From: Pirellula sp. SH-Sr6A
Lineage (GTDB): Bacteria; Planctomycetota; Planctomycetia; Pirellulales; Pirellulaceae
Direction: 5' to 3'
Assembly: GCF_001610875.1 (NCBI RefSeq)
Contig: NZ_CP011272.1
Span: 5,933,988 to 5,997,987, forward strand
Length of the DNA: 64,000 nucleotides
Both the position numbers and the translations under genes were made by a program. A model generated the notes under the pieces. That model made no database searches, was not told the origin of the DNA, and saw only the letters and a list, made by a program, of their open reading frames with translations. Each line of letters starts with the position of its first letter. Within the stretch, counting starts at the first letter, position 1. Below are positions 44,199-53,713 of the stretch, one piece after another.

Positions 44199-45245
44199 AT
44201 GTCTCAAGCAACTCTAACACCTGACACGAGCGACAAGAACGTGCTGACCTACTCAGCGCTCAACACGTTTCGCAACTGTCCTCGCAAATACAAACATCGA
44301 TACGTCGATAACTTGCGTTCCCGTACCAAAGTCGAATCACTTTCGTTCGGGAGCGTCATCCATAGCGCCATCGAGATTTGGTATCGCTCCGTGGACGATG
44401 CCAATCGAGTGTGGATCGTACTGGACTTCATCGATCGTAGCTTTCCTGAACGTTCGACCGATGAGAATCAGCTGGCGAACTGGCACTTGGCTCGCGCGAT
44501 CATGACGGGCTACGCTTCGCGATACGCGATCGAGGACTTCACCATCGTCGAGATCGAGAAGTCTTTCATCGGGAGCATTCGCAACCCAGATACCGGCCGC
44601 TGCAGCCAAACGTTCGTAATGGCAGGCAAGGCCGACGCGATTGTCCAGCGTTCTGATGGTATGTACCTGGTCGAGCATAAGACCGCCGCGTCGATCGATT
44701 CCAACTATCTCGACAAGCTGTGGACCGACACGCAAATCGCACTGTACTGCTACTACCTGCGTGAATTGGGCTATCCGATCGTGGGCGTGATTTACAACGT
44801 CCTGCTTAAGAGCCGCCTCAAGCAAAGCAAAGGCGAAACGCAGGAAGAATTCGAGGCACGCCGCGCCGAACTCGCCGCTAAGAACAAGAGTGGCAAGTCA
44901 ACGGCCAAACGCCAACTACCTGAAACCAACGAAGAGTTTCAAGGTCGCCTCGCAGCCTGGTACGCAAAGCCTGAAGCGTTTCATCGCGAGTTCATTTACC
45001 TATCCGAAGATCGTCTCGCCATGTTGCAGGACGAGGTTTGGGAGATCACGCAGCAATACCTGGACGCCCGTCGTCGTGGCAAATGGCTACTCAACACATC
45101 GAGCTGCTTCTCCTACCAGAGACCGTGTGAGTATCTGCCTTATTGCCAATCCGGCTTCAATCCAAACGTGGTGGACAACCTTTATGAGATCCGTCCACCC
45201 CATGAGGAACTCAATTCAATCGATTCTGACGCACCCGTTTTTTGA
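44199..45245 (+). CDS. Cas4/RecB-like PD-(D/E)xK nuclease with Fe-S cysteines
   Basis: A 348-residue nuclease. The catalytic pattern is GKADAIV (Asp146), then LVEHKTAA (Glu159, Lys161), with the helix ALYCYYL following. Four cysteines (27, 303, 310 and 316) bracket the domain as in Cas4 and AddB, implying a 4Fe-4S cluster. The start LTYSALNTFRNCPRKYKHRY is typical of the family. It stands with an AAA ATPase and an SSB-like protein in what looks like a phage recombination or replication module. The probable activity is single-strand exonuclease, known from family members. Confidence 0.88.
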   Translation: MSQATLTPDTSDKNVLTYSALNTFRNCPRKYKHRYVDNLRSRTKVESLSFGSVIHSAIEIWYRSVDDANRVWIVLDFIDRSFPERSTDENQLANWHLARAIMTGYASRYAIEDFTIVEIEKSFIGSIRNPDTGRCSQTFVMAGKADAIVQRSDGMYLVEHKTAASIDSNYLDKLWTDTQIALYCYYLRELGYPIVGVIYNVLLKSRLKQSKGETQEEFEARRAELAAKNKSGKSTAKRQLPETNEEFQGRLAAWYAKPEAFHREFIYLSEDRLAMLQDEVWEITQQYLDARRRGKWLLNTSSCFSYQRPCEYLPYCQSGFNPNVVDNLYEIRPPHEELNSIDSDAPVF

Positions 45246-45260
45246 AAGGAATAACTACCA

Positions 45261-46043
45261 ATGTCCATCGTATTACCCACTGAAGCTTCCAAGCCAGTAA
45301 CCGAACTCGGCAAACAAACGATTCTGCTCTACGGAAGTCCCAAACTTGGGAAGAGCTCTTTCGCGAGTAAGGCTCCAGGTTCGCTCTTCTTTGAATGCGA
45401 ACCTGGGCTCAATCACTTGGAGGTCTTCAAAGTACCCACCTACTCCTGGGAGGCGTTTCTTGAGGCTTGCAAGCTCGTTGCTAAGGGGGATCACAAATTC
45501 AAAACGATCGTTATCGACACTGTCGACAACGCATTCAAGATGTGCTCGGACTATGTCTGCGCCAAACACAACATTGAGTACGAAGGGGACATGGGCCACG
45601 GAAAAGGTCGGGCCTTGGTCAAGAACGAATGGCATCGCGTACTAACGCGATTGGCCAGCTTGTCCTACGGCTTGATCATGATCTCGCATGCGATCGACAA
45701 GACCATCGAGACGCGAACAGGCGAGTACACCAAGACGACGCCAAGTCTTCCTGATCGCGCTCGAAACGTTGTACTAGGTCTCGTGGACATCATTCTGTTT
45801 GGCGATTCGATCGCCAAAAAGGATGCGACTGGCAATGTGACCATCGAACGCGTTGTTCGCACCAAACCGCATCCTACCTACGAGGCAGGTGATCGCACCG
45901 GTCGCCTCCCCGAACTACTCCCTCTCGACTACGAGCAGTTCGTCAAAGCTTTCAATTCTCCCGTTCGCGGCTCGGAATCCGGCTCCAGCAGCGCAGCGAA
46001 GAGCTCCACGCCGGCAAGCACCCTTTCTGGAAAGGCTAAATAG
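45261..46043 (+). CDS. Phage AAA ATPase (RecA/Sak4-like)
   Basis: A 260-residue P-loop ATPase of the phage nucleotide-binding family. Walker A is GSPKLGKS (residues 25-32) and Walker B is KTIVIDTVDNAFKM. Related phage proteins support single-strand annealing or recombination with an SSB. The C-terminus is Ser-rich and likely flexible. It lies between the Cas4-like nuclease and the DUF669 gene, all on one strand with 2-15 bp gaps, which supports a joint recombination module. Confidence 0.88.
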   Translation: MSIVLPTEASKPVTELGKQTILLYGSPKLGKSSFASKAPGSLFFECEPGLNHLEVFKVPTYSWEAFLEACKLVAKGDHKFKTIVIDTVDNAFKMCSDYVCAKHNIEYEGDMGHGKGRALVKNEWHRVLTRLASLSYGLIMISHAIDKTIETRTGEYTKTTPSLPDRARNVVLGLVDIILFGDSIAKKDATGNVTIERVVRTKPHPTYEAGDRTGRLPELLPLDYEQFVKAFNSPVRGSESGSSSAAKSSTPASTLSGKAK

Positions 46044-46045
46044 TC

Positions 46046-46507
46046 ATGAGTGAATACGAATCATTCGAACCTTCCGATTCGTCCGTCGACCTCTCGTCGT
46101 TTGATAATGAGTATGAGACAGCAGAGGCACCGAGCTATGAGGAAGTGCCCGACGGTAAATACCAAGTGAAGATCCAAACGGCAAAGCTTGAATCGAGTCA
46201 AAAGGGTGACCCGATGATCAAGTTCGATCTAGTGATCATCTCCGGATCGCAAGCCGGTCGGCACATTTTCAAGAACTCGATTATTACCCAGGCTTCGCTC
46301 CCCTACGTGAAGGGCGATCTGAAGACACTTGGGCTGGAGCTTGCCAAGTTCAGTGAATTGTCAGGCCGGCTCGAAGAGATACTCGACAGGACGGTCGAAG
46401 TCACCAAGCGTACGCGAGGCGATTACACGAACGTGTATTTCAATCGTCGATTGAATATCGCTCATGCTTCAGGTGGTGGAGTGGCGGAGGAGGATCTTCC
46501 GTTCTAG
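46046..46507 (+). CDS. DUF669 protein, SSB-like
   Basis: A 153-residue DUF669 protein. The core is PDGKYQVKIQTAKLESSQKG, then KFDLVIISGSQAGRHIFKN. The acidic C-terminal tail EEDLPF closely resembles the tip of bacterial SSB proteins that recruits partner enzymes. The N-terminus is acidic and likely disordered. DUF669 is often found beside Sak4-type ATPases in phages. It begins 2 bp after the ATPase stop. A single-strand DNA binding role is likely. Confidence 0.82.
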   Translation: MSEYESFEPSDSSVDLSSFDNEYETAEAPSYEEVPDGKYQVKIQTAKLESSQKGDPMIKFDLVIISGSQAGRHIFKNSIITQASLPYVKGDLKTLGLELAKFSELSGRLEEILDRTVEVTKRTRGDYTNVYFNRRLNIAHASGGGVAEEDLPF

Positions 46508-46555
46508 CTCGCTGGTTGCTTGACCGGCGTTAGTCGTTCTCTGTGAACGGGTGCG

Positions 46556-46667
46556 GCCGAGGCAGGATGGCGTGACTTGGAAGCAACTCTTAGCGATGTG
46601 TCTCTTTTGCCGGGTCCATATCGAGTTTCCATGTTCAGACTCCCCGAGCCTGCCTCGGCTCTTTTTC
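46556..46667 (+). other. Long-range inverted repeat with T-rich end; possible small RNA
   Basis: GCCGAGGCAGG (46,556-46,566) is perfectly inverted as CCTGCCTCGGC (46,649-46,659) and is followed by TCTTTTTCTTT. The 11-bp stem would close an 82-nt loop; a shorter local hairpin (GAGC / GCTC) shares its right arm. It lies in a 190-bp gap between the DUF669 and ERCC4 genes. It could be a terminator or a small structured RNA. Confidence 0.5.
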
Positions 46668-46698
46668 TTTCATCACTAGGATTGGATAGCAGGAAAAT

Positions 46699-47151
46699 AT
46701 GGATTTCCGAATCGTTGTGGACTCGCGAGAACAAGAGCCTTACAAGTTTTCGTGCGAGGTAGTGAATGCCAAGCTGGATGCGGGTGATTACTCGGTGGTT
46801 GGCTTCGAACAGCGAGTGGCCGTCGAGCGCAAAAGCCTGCGTGATTTCGTTGGTACCGTCATCCACGACTTTGATCGCTTCGCTCGTGAACTTGCCAAGC
46901 TGTCCGCGATGGAATCGGCGTGTATCGTTGTCGAAGCCGATCTAACCGCAGTGCTCTGTGGGGAACACGCGGACGCTCTTCGTGCTGTGACGCCACAGTC
47001 CTTGTTGGGGGCGTCCGCTTACATTGACACCAGATTTCGGGTGCCCGTCTACTGGTGCGGATCGCGATCTGCGGCCGCTCGATTCACGGATACCTACCTG
47101 CGATCGTTCGTTCGCGTGATCTCCAATGGGGGAGATCTGCACCGTGAGTAA
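46699..47151 (+). CDS. ERCC4-type nuclease
   Basis: A 150-residue single-domain nuclease of the ERCC4/XPF family. Motifs are VVDSREQEPY, then LDAGDYSVVG, then VAVERKSLRDFVGTVIHDFD and FARELAKL. The ERK catalytic triplet is intact. No HhH region follows, as in short phage members. Its end overlaps the helicase start. It probably cuts branched DNA during phage replication or recombination. Confidence 0.9.
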   Translation: MDFRIVVDSREQEPYKFSCEVVNAKLDAGDYSVVGFEQRVAVERKSLRDFVGTVIHDFDRFARELAKLSAMESACIVVEADLTAVLCGEHADALRAVTPQSLLGASAYIDTRFRVPVYWCGSRSAAARFTDTYLRSFVRVISNGGDLHRE

Positions 47152-49312
47152 TCGTATCAGTGGTACGGTCGATCGTGTTTTCTTCACCAGCGCGAAATTC
47201 TCCGCTGGCTCACTTGTTCGCGACGACGGCGAGCGCGTGCGATTTCGTGGGCCTTTCTGTGTAAGTGAAGGTGAACTGATCACGCTCACGGGACAGTGGA
47301 AAAGCGATCCAAAGTACGGTCCCCAATTCGACGCGAAGAGTGTGAGTTACGATTTGCCCGAGACGCCTGAAGGATTGGTGCAGTACCTTGCTAAACATCC
47401 TGCGTTTACTGGCATCGGAGAAACCACAGCTCGCAAAATCGTTTCGTATGTCGCCAGCGCGGAACACCTGGATCGCGTGATTCGCCACGACGTTCAGGAG
47501 TTGAACCGAGCCCTACGGATTCCCAAACGAACCCTCCATTCGCTGCGTGAAGCTTGGATCGCCAATAGTGCCGAGAACGAAGTCCGATCGTATTTGGCCG
47601 GCTTTGGGCTCTCCCATCACCAAATGGAGACGCTACTCGAGGAATTCGGCGCTTCGGTGGTTGGCGTTCTTCGTGCGAATCCCTATTTGATCATCCGCTA
47701 CATCAAGGGCTATGGCTTCAAGCGGGTCGACAAGATCGCTCGCTCAATGGGTGTACCTAAAGAGCACCCGGGCAGGATCGAATCCGCGCTGTGTTACCTG
47801 GTTCGCGAAGAGGCGTCCGATGGCCATACGTGGATCGCGCACGACGATTTGATTCGCAAGGCGATCGATCTGCTGTTGCTCGATTCACTCGATTGTCGCT
47901 CGATCATTGAGGGTGCGCTCAAGAGGGTGGTTGATCAGAACCAGCTCATCATCGATGGCGATGCTGTCGCTCTTACTAGCTATGTGGAAGCCGAGCGACT
48001 GATCTACGAATGTTTTGAGCTTTACGGGCAAGATGTAGATCCCATCGGAATCGAGCCCGCGCATGGGGCTGGACTTAAGCGATCGCAATTGGCTGCCTAC
48101 GAGGCCGCCATGAGACACTCGATTGTTGTGATTTCCGGTGGAGCCGGTACTGGCAAGACGCATACTCTAGCGCGACTGGCGAAGACTTTTCAGGATGCGA
48201 ATCTCAGGATTGCACTCTGTTCGCCAACGGGCAAAGCTGCCAAACGGATCGAGGAATCATTGAGGAACCAAGGCCTCGAGCTAGATGCCAAGACGATCCA
48301 TCGTTTGCTTGAATACAACGGACATGAGTATCAGAGAAAAAGTCTATCGCCTCCAGATGACGACGGGAGTCTAGACGTTTCCTCTTCCGACGGATTCGAT
48401 GTCATCATCATCGACGAATTCTCGATGGTGGACGTACCACTGTTGGCAGAGCTACTGCGTCGAATCAATCTCGACAGGACGCGATTGATTCTCGTCGGTG
48501 ATCACAATCAGCTACCCCCTGTTGGCCCAGGAAACGTAATTCGAGACTGCATCGAACACAAACTCGTACCGACCTTCATTCTGGATGAGGTCGTACGCCA
48601 AGCGGGCGTCCTGAAAACCAACAGCATGGCGATACTCTCACAGAGAGTGATGCCAACGGTTGGTAGCGATCCCGCCTGGAGCGTTATCGATTCACTCAAA
48701 GAACCGATGCAAATTCAGGTTTACCTGCGTGATCTAGTTTTGAATCGCATTCCGGGCCGGCTTGGCCTGGATCCGGTCAACGACGTGCAGATCATCACGC
48801 CGACGCATTTGGGGCAACTTGGTACCAAAGCGATCAACCAGATGATGCAATATCTGTTGCATGGCGTGGTTGATCGAAAGTTTGCCGTTGGCGACAAGGT
48901 CATCCAGACGTCCAACGATTATGGCTTGGGGATCATGAACGGCACGATTGGCATCGTGTCGGAGATTGAGACCGCCGACGGAACGAAATACATCGTTGAT
49001 TTCGATGGGGAGGGACGCCGGCCAATCCAGGATGAGCAGATTCTAAATCTTCAGCTCGCTTATGCGATGACGGCTCATAAGGCTCAGGGAAGCGAGTTCC
49101 CGTGCGTGGTTGTTCTCTGCCATAAGTCGCATTTCTTCGCCGACCGTAACTGGTTGTATACGGCGGTCACTCGCGCTTCGCGGTACTGCATCGTGGTCGG
49201 CGATCGCTGGGGACTCGGCAATGCGGTGAAGAAGAACAGTGTTAGCGAGCGGCGCACTTTCCTGGATCGCTGGGCAAAAGCGAATCTTGAATATTGGGAG
49301 GTATTGCTTTGA
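47144..49312 (+). CDS. RecD2-like helicase
   Basis: A 722-residue superfamily 1B helicase. The N-terminal part (to about residue 150) has an OB-like domain and helix-hairpin-helix segments (HPAFTGIGETTARKIV). Walker A is GGAGTGKT (332-339), followed by IIIDEFSMVDV, GDHNQLPPVGPGN, a late motif AYAMTAHKAQGSEFP and YTAVTRAS. The GTG at 47,144 is preferred, overlapping the ERCC4 stop. RecD2 unwinds DNA 5' to 3' without RecBC. Its place between ERCC4 and the primase suggests replication or recombination of the phage. Confidence 0.9.
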   Translation: MSNRISGTVDRVFFTSAKFSAGSLVRDDGERVRFRGPFCVSEGELITLTGQWKSDPKYGPQFDAKSVSYDLPETPEGLVQYLAKHPAFTGIGETTARKIVSYVASAEHLDRVIRHDVQELNRALRIPKRTLHSLREAWIANSAENEVRSYLAGFGLSHHQMETLLEEFGASVVGVLRANPYLIIRYIKGYGFKRVDKIARSMGVPKEHPGRIESALCYLVREEASDGHTWIAHDDLIRKAIDLLLLDSLDCRSIIEGALKRVVDQNQLIIDGDAVALTSYVEAERLIYECFELYGQDVDPIGIEPAHGAGLKRSQLAAYEAAMRHSIVVISGGAGTGKTHTLARLAKTFQDANLRIALCSPTGKAAKRIEESLRNQGLELDAKTIHRLLEYNGHEYQRKSLSPPDDDGSLDVSSSDGFDVIIIDEFSMVDVPLLAELLRRINLDRTRLILVGDHNQLPPVGPGNVIRDCIEHKLVPTFILDEVVRQAGVLKTNSMAILSQRVMPTVGSDPAWSVIDSLKEPMQIQVYLRDLVLNRIPGRLGLDPVNDVQIITPTHLGQLGTKAINQMMQYLLHGVVDRKFAVGDKVIQTSNDYGLGIMNGTIGIVSEIETADGTKYIVDFDGEGRRPIQDEQILNLQLAYAMTAHKAQGSEFPCVVVLCHKSHFFADRNWLYTAVTRASRYCIVVGDRWGLGNAVKKNSVSERRTFLDRWAKANLEYWEVLL

Positions 49313-51672
49313 GTTCTGTACCGCAACCACCTCTTGAAGCCATTGAACGAAATTGTCCCGGATGCATTCGCGATCGCAATCAGTGGGTTGCTTGGAAGTA
49401 TGTCGAACGCGGAGGTAAGCCGACCAAGGCTCCCCTCAATCCGCATAACGGTTCATTAGCTTCATCAACCGACGCATCCACCTGGGGAACCTTCGCTGAA
49501 GCAATCGAGGCTTGCCGGCGCAACGGTTCTTTGGCCGGCGTTGGCTTCGTATTCACGGCTGACGATCCGTACTGCGGTGTGGATCTCGACGATTCGGTCG
49601 AAGAATCAACGGGGCAGTTGAAACCGTGGGCTCAGCAGATCGTTGATCGCCTCGATAGCTATACGGAGATCAGTCCTTCGGGTTCGGGTTTGAAGGTATT
49701 CATCAAAGCCAATAAGCCAGGCTCTCGGTGTCGAAAGGCATACGAAGATGGTGAGGTCGAGATTTATGACCGCGATCGCTTCTTCACAGTGACCGGAAAT
49801 CGCCTTCCAAGTGTTCCTGGAGATGTCAACGTTCGCCAAGAGTCGCTCGATGCCGTTTACTCGCAGGTGTTCGGCAATGACGATCCAGGAACGAGCGCGA
49901 TTCCCAGTAACAGTCGAGGTCCGCAGCCGAGTGGTAGCGAATCGGTGTTGTTGAGCGACGACGAGATCATTGCGCTTGCTTGCAAGCGCCGCTCAACGGG
50001 AATGAAATTTCAAGCCCTATGGAATGGCGATTGGAACTCGCACTTCAACTCCGCCAGCGAAGCCGACTCATCGATGGTCTTCACCTTGGCATATTTCACG
50101 AAGGATGCTGCTCAGATCGACCGTATCTTCAGGCGTTCTCAGTTGATGCGGGAAAAGTGGGATCAGAAGCATGGTAGCGAAAGTTATGGTCAACGGACCA
50201 TCGCCAAAGCTCTTAGCAAGGTCACGAAGCAGTACGAGCCTAAGACAAAGCGTCCTTCCGCACCCAAACAAGGAATTCAGCCGCCATCCAACCTGGGCTT
50301 TCCCAAGACTGCGATCGATTGGGATTTCAAAAGCGACCAGACCGAAAATGCGATGGCTGTGGAATTCATCGACGGGAATCAAGCGAAACTGCGTTACGTT
50401 CCCTCGTGGAAGAAATGGCTTGCATGGGACGGGAAGCGATGGAAGGTCGACATCGATCAAAGTCGGACGACTCGCTTAGCGCGGAGGCTTGTTCGAAACT
50501 ATTGGGATCGCTTGTCGGCCATTCCAACTGACAAGCAACAAAAGGAATGGGCGGATTTCTGTCGCTGGGCAAACCGCAAGACCACGATCGAGAATGTCGT
50601 GTCTCTAGCCCGCTGCGATGGGAGGACGACGATCGATCATGAACAGTTGAACCAGAACTCTTACTTTTTGAATCTCCAAAACGGAACGCTTGATCTATCA
50701 AACTGGGAATTTCGAGACCATCGCCAGACGGATTCGATCACGCAGATCGCCAATGTGGCGTATGATCCCAAAGCGCAATGTCCCAAGTGGCGAGCGTTCA
50801 TCGATTTGATCTTCGGAAGCGACGATGAGGCGAAGCGGTATATCCAAGCATTGTTGGGTTACTCGTGCTCCGGTGATGTCGGTGAGCACATCCTGCCGAT
50901 TTGCTATGGCTCGGGCGCCAACGGTAAGTCAACGCTTTGGAACGCGATCGTTGAGTTGCTGGGCGACTACGCCATGCTGGCACCCAGCAAATTATTGCTA
51001 GGCACTACGAACGAACATGACACCGTTATCGCATCGCTTTACCAGCGGCGTTTGGTGGCTATCAGCGAGCCCGATGAAGGATCAAAGCTGCGCGAAGCCC
51101 GAGTGAAGGAGCTCACGGGAGACGAGCAGATTACCGCGAGACGGATGCGAGAGGATTATTGGAGTTTCCGTCGTACTCATAAGTTTTGGCTGAGTACCAA
51201 CAATCTGCCGCAGATCAACGGAACGGACGAAGGTATCTGGCGGCGCATCAAGCTCATCCCATTCCGTGTCGACCTCCGGCAAGTCACCGAGCCCATCCCG
51301 GACTATCACAAGCTTCTAGTACACGAAGAAGGGCCAGGGATTCTGAACTGGCTACTCGAGGGGTTTAAAGACTGGAGATCCAACGGGTTCATCGAGCCGA
51401 AATCGGTGATCAACGAGACGATGTCTTACCGCGGGAAGTCGGATGAGATCGGTCGCTTCATCGACGACTGTTGCAACGTCGCACCAGAGCTAGTCGTCGT
51501 CTCTAGCGACCTCTATCACGCCTACAGGCAGTGGGGTGGTGAGCAGTCGCAGACCCGTTTTTCGACCGCGATGCAGGCGCGGTTTGTGTGCGTTAAACGC
51601 ACCTTTGGACGCCTCCGAAACAAGCGTGTCTTCGAGGGCATTTCAGTCGCAGAAATGGATGAATTGGAGTAA
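49309..51672 (+). CDS. P4-type primase-helicase
   Basis: A 787-residue fusion. The N-terminal domain (about 1-180) resembles phage primase-polymerase regions: NQWVAWKYVERGGKPTKAP, GVGFVFTADDPYCGVDLDDS, then YTEISPSGSGLKVFIKA. The C-terminal part is a D5/P4-family superfamily 3 helicase with Walker A GSGANGKS (534-541) and SEPDEGSKLREA. TTG at 49,309 overlaps the RecD2 stop (TTGA) and has GGGAGG 7 nt upstream. It probably starts replication of the element. With the neighbouring genes it makes a self-sufficient replication set. Confidence 0.88.
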   Translation: MSSVPQPPLEAIERNCPGCIRDRNQWVAWKYVERGGKPTKAPLNPHNGSLASSTDASTWGTFAEAIEACRRNGSLAGVGFVFTADDPYCGVDLDDSVEESTGQLKPWAQQIVDRLDSYTEISPSGSGLKVFIKANKPGSRCRKAYEDGEVEIYDRDRFFTVTGNRLPSVPGDVNVRQESLDAVYSQVFGNDDPGTSAIPSNSRGPQPSGSESVLLSDDEIIALACKRRSTGMKFQALWNGDWNSHFNSASEADSSMVFTLAYFTKDAAQIDRIFRRSQLMREKWDQKHGSESYGQRTIAKALSKVTKQYEPKTKRPSAPKQGIQPPSNLGFPKTAIDWDFKSDQTENAMAVEFIDGNQAKLRYVPSWKKWLAWDGKRWKVDIDQSRTTRLARRLVRNYWDRLSAIPTDKQQKEWADFCRWANRKTTIENVVSLARCDGRTTIDHEQLNQNSYFLNLQNGTLDLSNWEFRDHRQTDSITQIANVAYDPKAQCPKWRAFIDLIFGSDDEAKRYIQALLGYSCSGDVGEHILPICYGSGANGKSTLWNAIVELLGDYAMLAPSKLLLGTTNEHDTVIASLYQRRLVAISEPDEGSKLREARVKELTGDEQITARRMREDYWSFRRTHKFWLSTNNLPQINGTDEGIWRRIKLIPFRVDLRQVTEPIPDYHKLLVHEEGPGILNWLLEGFKDWRSNGFIEPKSVINETMSYRGKSDEIGRFIDDCCNVAPELVVVSSDLYHAYRQWGGEQSQTRFSTAMQARFVCVKRTFGRLRNKRVFEGISVAEMDELE

Positions 51673-52209
51673 TCGAGCCGTGTCTAGAAACCTTCAAAAA
51701 CGTTGGGATTTTCGCAAGTGCGCCGGGTTGCGCAGGGTTGTTTCATTATCTTCCATGCGCGCACGCGTATGGGAATCAACCAAAATACCCAGCGCAACCC
51801 GGCGCACTCGTCGCTTTCGCCAGTTGGTAGTGAGCTATCTTTCGCGCCCCGGCCAACGCCTAGGCAAGTCGTTTCAAACGATCGGATGTAGCCCATCAAC
51901 TAGCGTTTGGAATTGCATCGCCGCATCTTCCCATGCATTCAACCTTCGCACGACGTTGCCCCACGTCGCGAGATCTCTAGCGACTTGCCCAACATGCCGA
52001 CGATCGCGTTCGTCGCGTCAGTGGGCCAACAGTGGCCCCCACGACGCGTCTGCCACTTTGGCACTCAATGGCCCCTGACGATGGGTCCTCCCCCCAGAAA
52101 TCACACGTTCTTGGGCAGCGGGAACAGCCGCGCGATCAATCACAGTTTGTTTTTTATGTCCGTGACGATGTCCCAGTTAATCATCACCACCAGCAAAAAG
52201 GATTGCTTC
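51673..52209. other. Intergenic region with large inverted repeat
   Basis: This 537-bp gap between the primase and the methyltransferase has frames that stay open but lack recognisable protein features or ribosome sites. I treat them as non-coding. Its notable content is the 17-bp inverted repeat at 51,717-51,808. The position next to the primase fits a replication origin, which is unproven. Confidence 0.45.
51717..51808. repeat. 17-bp perfect inverted repeat with nested hairpin
   Basis: AGTGCGCCGGGTTGCGC (51,717-51,733) is perfectly inverted as GCGCAACCCGGCGCACT (51,792-51,808). Inside, GGTTG/CAACC can pair, and CCATGCGCGCACGCGTATGG (51,753-51,772) forms a second stem. The whole could extrude as a cruciform or form a long RNA hairpin. 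Confidence 0.75.
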
Positions 52210-53604
52210 ATGACTACCACAGCTTTGCAGATTGAAATGTGGACACTCGATCGAGTCCGTCCCTACGAAAATAATCCTCGCAACAACGACAAGGCGGTCG
52301 ATGCCGTCGCAGCTTCGATTAAGGAGTATGGCTTCTCGCAGCCAATTGTTGTCGACAGCGATTGCGTCATCATTGTCGGGCATACGCGATTGAAAGCTGC
52401 GCAGAAGCTCGGGCTGGATCGGGTGCCCGTTGTCGTTGCTTCGCATCTAACTCCCGATCAAGTTCGCGCATACCGGATCGCCGACAACAAAACCGCTGAG
52501 ATCGCGGAATGGAACTACGATCTGTTGCCGATCGAATTATCGGCTTTGCAGGAAGCCAACTACGATCTTGGGTTGCTTGGATTCAATGCCGATGAGCTTG
52601 CCAAGCTGATGGACACCGCAGTCAACGAAGGTTTGACCGATCCCGACGAGATTCCTGCACCTCCCGATGAAGCGATCACGAAGCCAGGCGATCTTTGGAT
52701 CCTTGGCAACCACCGGTTGCTCTGCGGAGATTCGTCATCGCCGGCAGACTTGGATCGCTTGTTGGCCGGCAATGCCATCCATCTCTGTAACACAGACCCA
52801 CCCTACAATGTGAAGGTGGAACCTCGATCGAACAACGCGATCGCTGCTGGCTTGTCCTCGTTCACGAACGACGCTGCGTCGGGGAAACTCAAGCAAGGCC
52901 AAGGCAACGCCGCTTCGTTCGGTATTGATCATGAGACAGGCAAACCGAAGCATGCCGCAACGCACAAGAAGCTACGACCGAAGGATCGCCCCCTCGCAAA
53001 TGACTTTGTCAGCGACAACGAGTTCGATCGACTCCTCGATGCGTGGTTCGGTAACATTGCGCACGTCTTGTTGCCCGGCCGGTGTTTCTACATCTGGGGT
53101 GGCTACGCCAATTGCGGTAACTACCCACCGTTCCTCGCCAAGCATGGTTTGTACTTCTCGCAGTCGATCATCTGGGACAAACAGCATCCCGTTTTGACTC
53201 GCAAGGATTTCATGGGGGCGCATGAGTGGGCGTTCTACGGATGGAAGGAAGGTGCGGGGCACAAATATTACGGGCCCAACAATGCGACCGACCTATGGCA
53301 AGTGAAGAAGGTCAATCCACAATCGATGATCCACCTTACCGAAAAGCCTGTCGAGCTAGCGGTGCGGGCGATGCAGTACTCTTCCGTGCCTGGCGAGAAT
53401 GTTCTCGACTTGTTTGGTGGTAGCGGCTCGACCTTGATCGGCGCCGAGCAATGCGGTCGAAACGCATTCTTGATGGAGCTTGATTGCCTCTACGCGGACG
53501 TGATCGTCGATCGCTACCAGCGCTTTACCGGCAAGCCGGCGATCTTAGAACGGACGGGGGACTCACCAATCCCCATGAAGCCGCGTGAGGAGAAAACGAG
53601 ATGA
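52210..53604 (+). CDS. ParB-domain DNA methyltransferase fusion
   Basis: A 464-residue protein fusing a ParB domain to a site-specific DNA methyltransferase. ParB motifs are YGFSQPIVV, then VIIVGHTRLKAAQKLGL and YRIADNKTAEIAEW. The methylase has TDPPYNV and, in permuted order, NVLDLFGGSGSTLIGAEQCG, typical of beta-type N6-adenine or N4-cytosine enzymes. The ATG at 52,210 has AAGGA upstream. Many phages carry this fusion and use it to protect DNA from restriction. No cognate endonuclease is adjacent. Confidence 0.9.
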   Translation: MTTTALQIEMWTLDRVRPYENNPRNNDKAVDAVAASIKEYGFSQPIVVDSDCVIIVGHTRLKAAQKLGLDRVPVVVASHLTPDQVRAYRIADNKTAEIAEWNYDLLPIELSALQEANYDLGLLGFNADELAKLMDTAVNEGLTDPDEIPAPPDEAITKPGDLWILGNHRLLCGDSSSPADLDRLLAGNAIHLCNTDPPYNVKVEPRSNNAIAAGLSSFTNDAASGKLKQGQGNAASFGIDHETGKPKHAATHKKLRPKDRPLANDFVSDNEFDRLLDAWFGNIAHVLLPGRCFYIWGGYANCGNYPPFLAKHGLYFSQSIIWDKQHPVLTRKDFMGAHEWAFYGWKEGAGHKYYGPNNATDLWQVKKVNPQSMIHLTEKPVELAVRAMQYSSVPGENVLDLFGGSGSTLIGAEQCGRNAFLMELDCLYADVIVDRYQRFTGKPAILERTGDSPIPMKPREEKTR

Positions 53605-53713
53605 GCACTGTCGTGCTTCCTAACGAGTTGAGATCAGAATATCCGATTTTTCCAATACCCGGGCTGTCGGCTTTCATGAGTGACGGCGTACAGGTTAATG
53701 TTATGAATCCGAA

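Noticed and set aside
51536-52209. Open frames across the gap after the primase
   Set aside because: They cross the long inverted repeat, lack ribosome sites and domains, and the methyltransferase has a well-supported start at 52,210.
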